DNA of 17,091 bases from Nitrospirota bacterium. Its GTDB lineage: Bacteria; Nitrospinota; Nitrospinia; Nitrospinales; Nitrospinaceae. Every line of letters starts with the position of its first letter. The stretch's first letter is position 1. The stretch is taken from the NCBI GenBank assembly GCA_003229345.1, contig QIDN01000267.1, positions 1 through 17,091 of the forward strand, in the 5' to 3' direction. Positions 14,428 through 17,091 of this stretch are shown here, in pieces. Below the pieces are notes generated by a model. It saw only the letters and a list, made by a program, of their open reading frames with translations. It did not search any database and was not told where the DNA came from. Both the position numbers and the translations under genes were made by a program.

Positions 14428-16881
14428 TTACTTGACGGTAAAAACGTAATCTTTCTTTTTAAAGTCCACGTGAATCGTATCGCCGTGCTTGAATTCGCCA
14501 TTGATGATTCGCATGGAAATGGCATTTTCGATTTTATCTTCGATCAACCGTCGCAGAGGCCGCGCGCCGTACATTTCGCTGAAGCCTTCCTTGGCCAGTT
14601 CGTCTTTCACCTTGTTGGTGACCTCAAGGATTATGTCGCTTTCCTTCAGACGCTTGGCAAGATTGTTCAGCATCAGGTCTGCGATTTGCCGCACCTCATC
14701 CGGCTGAAGTTTATGGAACACGATGAGGTCATCGAGCCGGTTGATGAATTCCGGTTTGAACAGTTTCTGCACCTCATGTAATACCATCGTCCGTACCTGA
14801 TTATAGTCCTTCGATGGATCATCCTCCACCGCAAAACCGATTCCTTTGGTTTTGCCTTCGGTGATCGATTGCGTTCCGATGTTGGATGTGCCGATGATAA
14901 TGGCGTTTTTGAAACTGGTGACCCGTCCGTGGGCATCGGTCAGCCGTCCGTCGTCGATCAATTGTAATAGAATATTGAACACATCGGGATGCGCCTTCTC
15001 TAATTCATCGAGTAGAATAACGGAGTAGGGGTGCCGCCGTACTTTCTCGGTCAACTGCCCGCCTTCGTCGTAACCGACATAACCGGGTGGCGAGCCAATC
15101 ATTTTGGACACGGAGTGCTTTTCCATATACTCGGACATGTCGAGCCGGATCAACCGGTTCTCATCGTCCAGCAGAAATTCCGCCAGCGCCTTGGCCAATT
15201 CGGTTTTACCCACACCCGTAGGACCAAGAAACAGGAACGAACCGATGGGCCGGTCCTTGTCCTTGAGGCCGGCCCGGTTGCGGCGGATGGCGTTGCTGAT
15301 GGCGACAATGGCGTGGTTCTGCCCGATCACCCGCTTGTGCAGGTTCTCTTCCATGTTTATCAGTTTGGCGGTCTCCGTTTCACGTATTTTGTTGACCGGA
15401 ATGCCCGTCCACGTCGCCACTACGTTGGCGATATCCTCTTCGGTCACCGAATGATCGACTTTGCTTAACTCCGTGTTCCATTTTTCTTTTTCGACGGATA
15501 ATTTTTTATTGATCTCCAAAACATCCTGACGGAGCTGGGCGACCTTTTCGAAATCCTGTGCGTCGAAGGCTTCCTTTTGTTTTTGGATGGTTTCGTTACG
15601 CTCTTTTTCCAGTTGTTGAATTACTGGTGGAACGTAAATTAATGCCAAGTGTTTTTGCGCGCCCGCTTCATCAAGCAAATCGACCGCTTTGTCCGGCAGG
15701 GCGCGGTCGTAAATATGTTTTTCAGACAACTTGGCCGCCGCGAGAATTGCTTTTTCCTGGAACTGAATGGAGTGGTGCTTTTCGTATTTTGATTTGATGC
15801 CCTCGAGCATGGATACCGTTTCATCGACCGAAGGTTCCTCGACCAGTATCGGCTGGAACCGGCGGGCGAGGGCCTTGTCTTCCTCGATACTCTTCTTATA
15901 ATCGTCCAGAGTCGTGGCCCCGATGCATTGCAGTTGTCCTTTAGCGAGCGCGGCTTTCAGCATGTTGGAGGCGTCGACGCCGCCCGCTCCTGCACCGGCG
16001 CTCACGATGGTATGCAATTCATCGATGAACAAAATGATACTGCCGTGCGCGCTGGTGATTTCGTCCTTCACAGCCTTCATGCGTTCTTCAAATTCGCCGC
16101 GCATTTTGGCACCGGCGATGAGCTCGGACATTTCTAGAACCTTGACGCGCTTGTTCAACAGCGAGTTGGGAACCTCGGCTTTGACGATTTTTTGTGCCAG
16201 TCCTTCAACGATGACGGTTTTGCCCACGCCCGGCTCGCCGATCAGCACCGGGTTGTTCTTCTTGCGCCGTGACAGGATTTGGATAATGCGGTCGATTTCC
16301 TTTTCGCGGCCGATAACCGGATCGAGTTCCCCCCGTCGTGCCATGTCGGTGAGGTCGGTGGTGTACTGAGCCAGTACATCCATTTTACCTTCGCCGTCTT
16401 TTTCGTCGATGTTGATGCCGCCGCGCATGATCTCCAGGTCTTCCTTAACCTTATTGTATTTCAGCCCGAATTCCTGAAGGACGTCCGCCGTCTGGCCTAC
16501 ACGCGAATCGAACAGGGCCAGGAACATGGCGCCGACACTGACGTAGCGGTCCCCCAGCTTTTTGGCTTCCTCCATGGCGATCTCGAACAGGGTGTCGGTT
16601 TCCTTAGCCAGATGGATGTGCTGAATCTGTTGCTCCTCGTGCTTGGTTTCTTCTTCCTGCAGTTCGAACAGGCGGTCCAGGATTTTCCGCGTCAGTTTTT
16701 TGTCCTCTGGATAATAGGTTTCCAGCAGTTTGACGATCCGCGAATCCTGTTGCTCCAGCAGGCCGATCAGGATAAAGTCCGGAGTCAGGAGCGTTTGGCG
16801 CAAATTGACCATCTCCATCGTTCCCGTATTGAGGGCTTCGATGACTTTATCAGTGAGTTGTCTCAAGTGTTGTTGCAGCAT
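14428..16881 (-). CDS. clpC: ClpC-type AAA+ unfoldase, ATP-dependent Clp protease ATP-binding subunit
   Basis: Two-ring Clp/Hsp100 ATPases unfold proteins and, in the ClpA/ClpC group, feed them to ClpP. The 817-residue protein has a divergent N-terminal Clp_N repeat domain (about 1-145). Motor 1 has Walker A GEPGVGKT at 215-222 and Walker B LFIDELHT. A short middle domain with a UVR-like segment (EAFDAQDFEKVAQLR, near 435) is ClpC-sized and much shorter than the ClpB coiled coil. Motor 2 has Walker A GPTGVGKT at 553-560, SPPGYVGYDEGGQLTE and LLDELEKAHPDVFN. A ClpP-docking-type loop GIGF sits at about 680-683. Minus-strand AAGGAA lies 11 nt before the ATG. It is preceded by an HDAC-like gene 21 nt upstream and followed by the Gx transporter gene. 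ClpC versus ClpA naming is by architecture. Confidence 0.93.
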   Translation of the reverse strand: MLQQHLRQLTDKVIEALNTGTMEMVNLRQTLLTPDFILIGLLEQQDSRIVKLLETYYPEDKKLTRKILDRLFELQEEETKHEEQQIQHIHLAKETDTLFEIAMEEAKKLGDRYVSVGAMFLALFDSRVGQTADVLQEFGLKYNKVKEDLEIMRGGINIDEKDGEGKMDVLAQYTTDLTDMARRGELDPVIGREKEIDRIIQILSRRKKNNPVLIGEPGVGKTVIVEGLAQKIVKAEVPNSLLNKRVKVLEMSELIAGAKMRGEFEERMKAVKDEITSAHGSIILFIDELHTIVSAGAGAGGVDASNMLKAALAKGQLQCIGATTLDDYKKSIEEDKALARRFQPILVEEPSVDETVSMLEGIKSKYEKHHSIQFQEKAILAAAKLSEKHIYDRALPDKAVDLLDEAGAQKHLALIYVPPVIQQLEKERNETIQKQKEAFDAQDFEKVAQLRQDVLEINKKLSVEKEKWNTELSKVDHSVTEEDIANVVATWTGIPVNKIRETETAKLINMEENLHKRVIGQNHAIVAISNAIRRNRAGLKDKDRPIGSFLFLGPTGVGKTELAKALAEFLLDDENRLIRLDMSEYMEKHSVSKMIGSPPGYVGYDEGGQLTEKVRRHPYSVILLDELEKAHPDVFNILLQLIDDGRLTDAHGRVTSFKNAIIIGTSNIGTQSITEGKTKGIGFAVEDDPSKDYNQVRTMVLHEVQKLFKPEFINRLDDLIVFHKLQPDEVRQIADLMLNNLAKRLKESDIILEVTNKVKDELAKEGFSEMYGARPLRRLIEDKIENAISMRIINGEFKHGDTIHVDFKKKDYVFTVK

Positions 16882-16902
16882 GGTAAAATCGGTTCCTTAA
16901 AA

Positions 16903-17091
16903 TTATGATATCAAGTTTTTCAAATGCGCATGCACCGAGTCGGCCAGCGCATTCGGATCGTAACCGCCTTCCAGCATGGAGATCAGGCGTCCATCGCAGA
17001 TCTCATCAGCGGCGGTGACGATCAATTGGGTCATGGCCCCATAACATTCGGTGGAGACTTCCATCTGCGCCAGCGGGTCGTTGGCATGAGC
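16903..17091 (-). CDS. Histone deacetylase superfamily protein, C-terminal fragment (5' end beyond window)
   Basis: The minus-strand frame is open from the window edge for 62 codons to TAA. It reads AHANDPLAQMEVSTECYGAM, then TQLIVTAADEICDGRLISML, EGGYDPNALADSVHAHLKN. The order D-D-P-L-A-type acceptor loop, (G)GRL..MLEGGY(D/N)..AL..SV..H is the characteristic C-terminus of bacterial histone-deacetylase/AcuC/acetylpolyamine-amidohydrolase proteins. The EGGY segment carries the active-site tyrosine. Most of the enzyme, including the metal ligands, lies outside the window, so the substrate class cannot be judged. Its stop is 21 nt before the clp ATG, suggesting one operon. Confidence 0.85.
   Translation of the reverse strand, partial: AHANDPLAQMEVSTECYGAMTQLIVTAADEICDGRLISMLEGGYDPNALADSVHAHLKNLIS

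Noticed and set aside
14394..14525. N-terminal extension of the Gx transporter frame into clp
   Set aside because: The added residues are out-of-frame readthrough of clp coding sequence. The GTG at 14393 has its own ribosome-binding site.
1..17091. tRNA, rRNA, insertion sequence or phage genes, toxin-antitoxin or defence system
   Set aside because: No such feature was recognised on either strand. The window is housekeeping and surface-metabolism genes.

Overview
The window reads as chromosomal housekeeping DNA from a Gram-negative bacterium. LPS-type heptosyltransferase, MurA and PflX/HDAC-type genes are present. There is no rRNA, tRNA, transposase, CRISPR array or prophage gene. The protein sequences give me a weak impression of a Nitrospinota or deltaproteobacteria-like lineage, but nothing here proves the taxonomy.

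Left part (1-2754): the distal half of the ribosomal alpha operon, rpsK(partial)-rpsD-rpoA-rplQ, all on +. It is closed by a 17-bp perfect stem-loop terminator that can also serve the convergent minus-strand gene. L17 carries an unusual Lys/Ala/Pro tail of about 85 residues. On the other strand follows a YkgJ-type CxxCxxCC protein.

Gap (3246-4170): about 925 bases without an intact gene, but not empty. Its left half holds the wreck of a minus-strand radical-SAM gene of the PflX (COG1313) type, broken by a frameshift and a nonsense codon. It also holds a GC-rich palindromic patch and a hydrophobic, possibly decayed minus-strand reading frame. The right half holds a candidate promoter and a C-rich, G-poor leader in front of rho.

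Centre (4171-10203): a + strand cluster rho-rpmE-prfA-prmC-murA followed by a WaaF-like family 9 glycosyltransferase. It combines transcription termination, ribosomal protein L31, release factor 1, the methyltransferase that modifies release factors, the first committed step of peptidoglycan synthesis, and probably LPS core assembly. prmC and murA overlap by 8 nt, with murA starting at TTG.

Right part (10217-13057): a minus-strand PRC-barrel protein lies divergent from an exported DUF4124 protein with a Lys/Glu repeat tail. Back-to-back extended -10 promoters sit between them. A sodium:alanine-type symporter follows.

Far right (13069-17091): minus-strand genes, transcribed leftwards: the C-terminus of a histone-deacetylase-superfamily protein, a ClpC-type AAA+ unfoldase, a Gx-transporter (Hpre_diP_synt_I) membrane protein, and a family 2 glycosyltransferase with its own candidate promoter.

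I did not find a convincing new biological system. The most interesting points are the hidden PflX-type pseudogene, the Rho leader, and the low-complexity charged tails.
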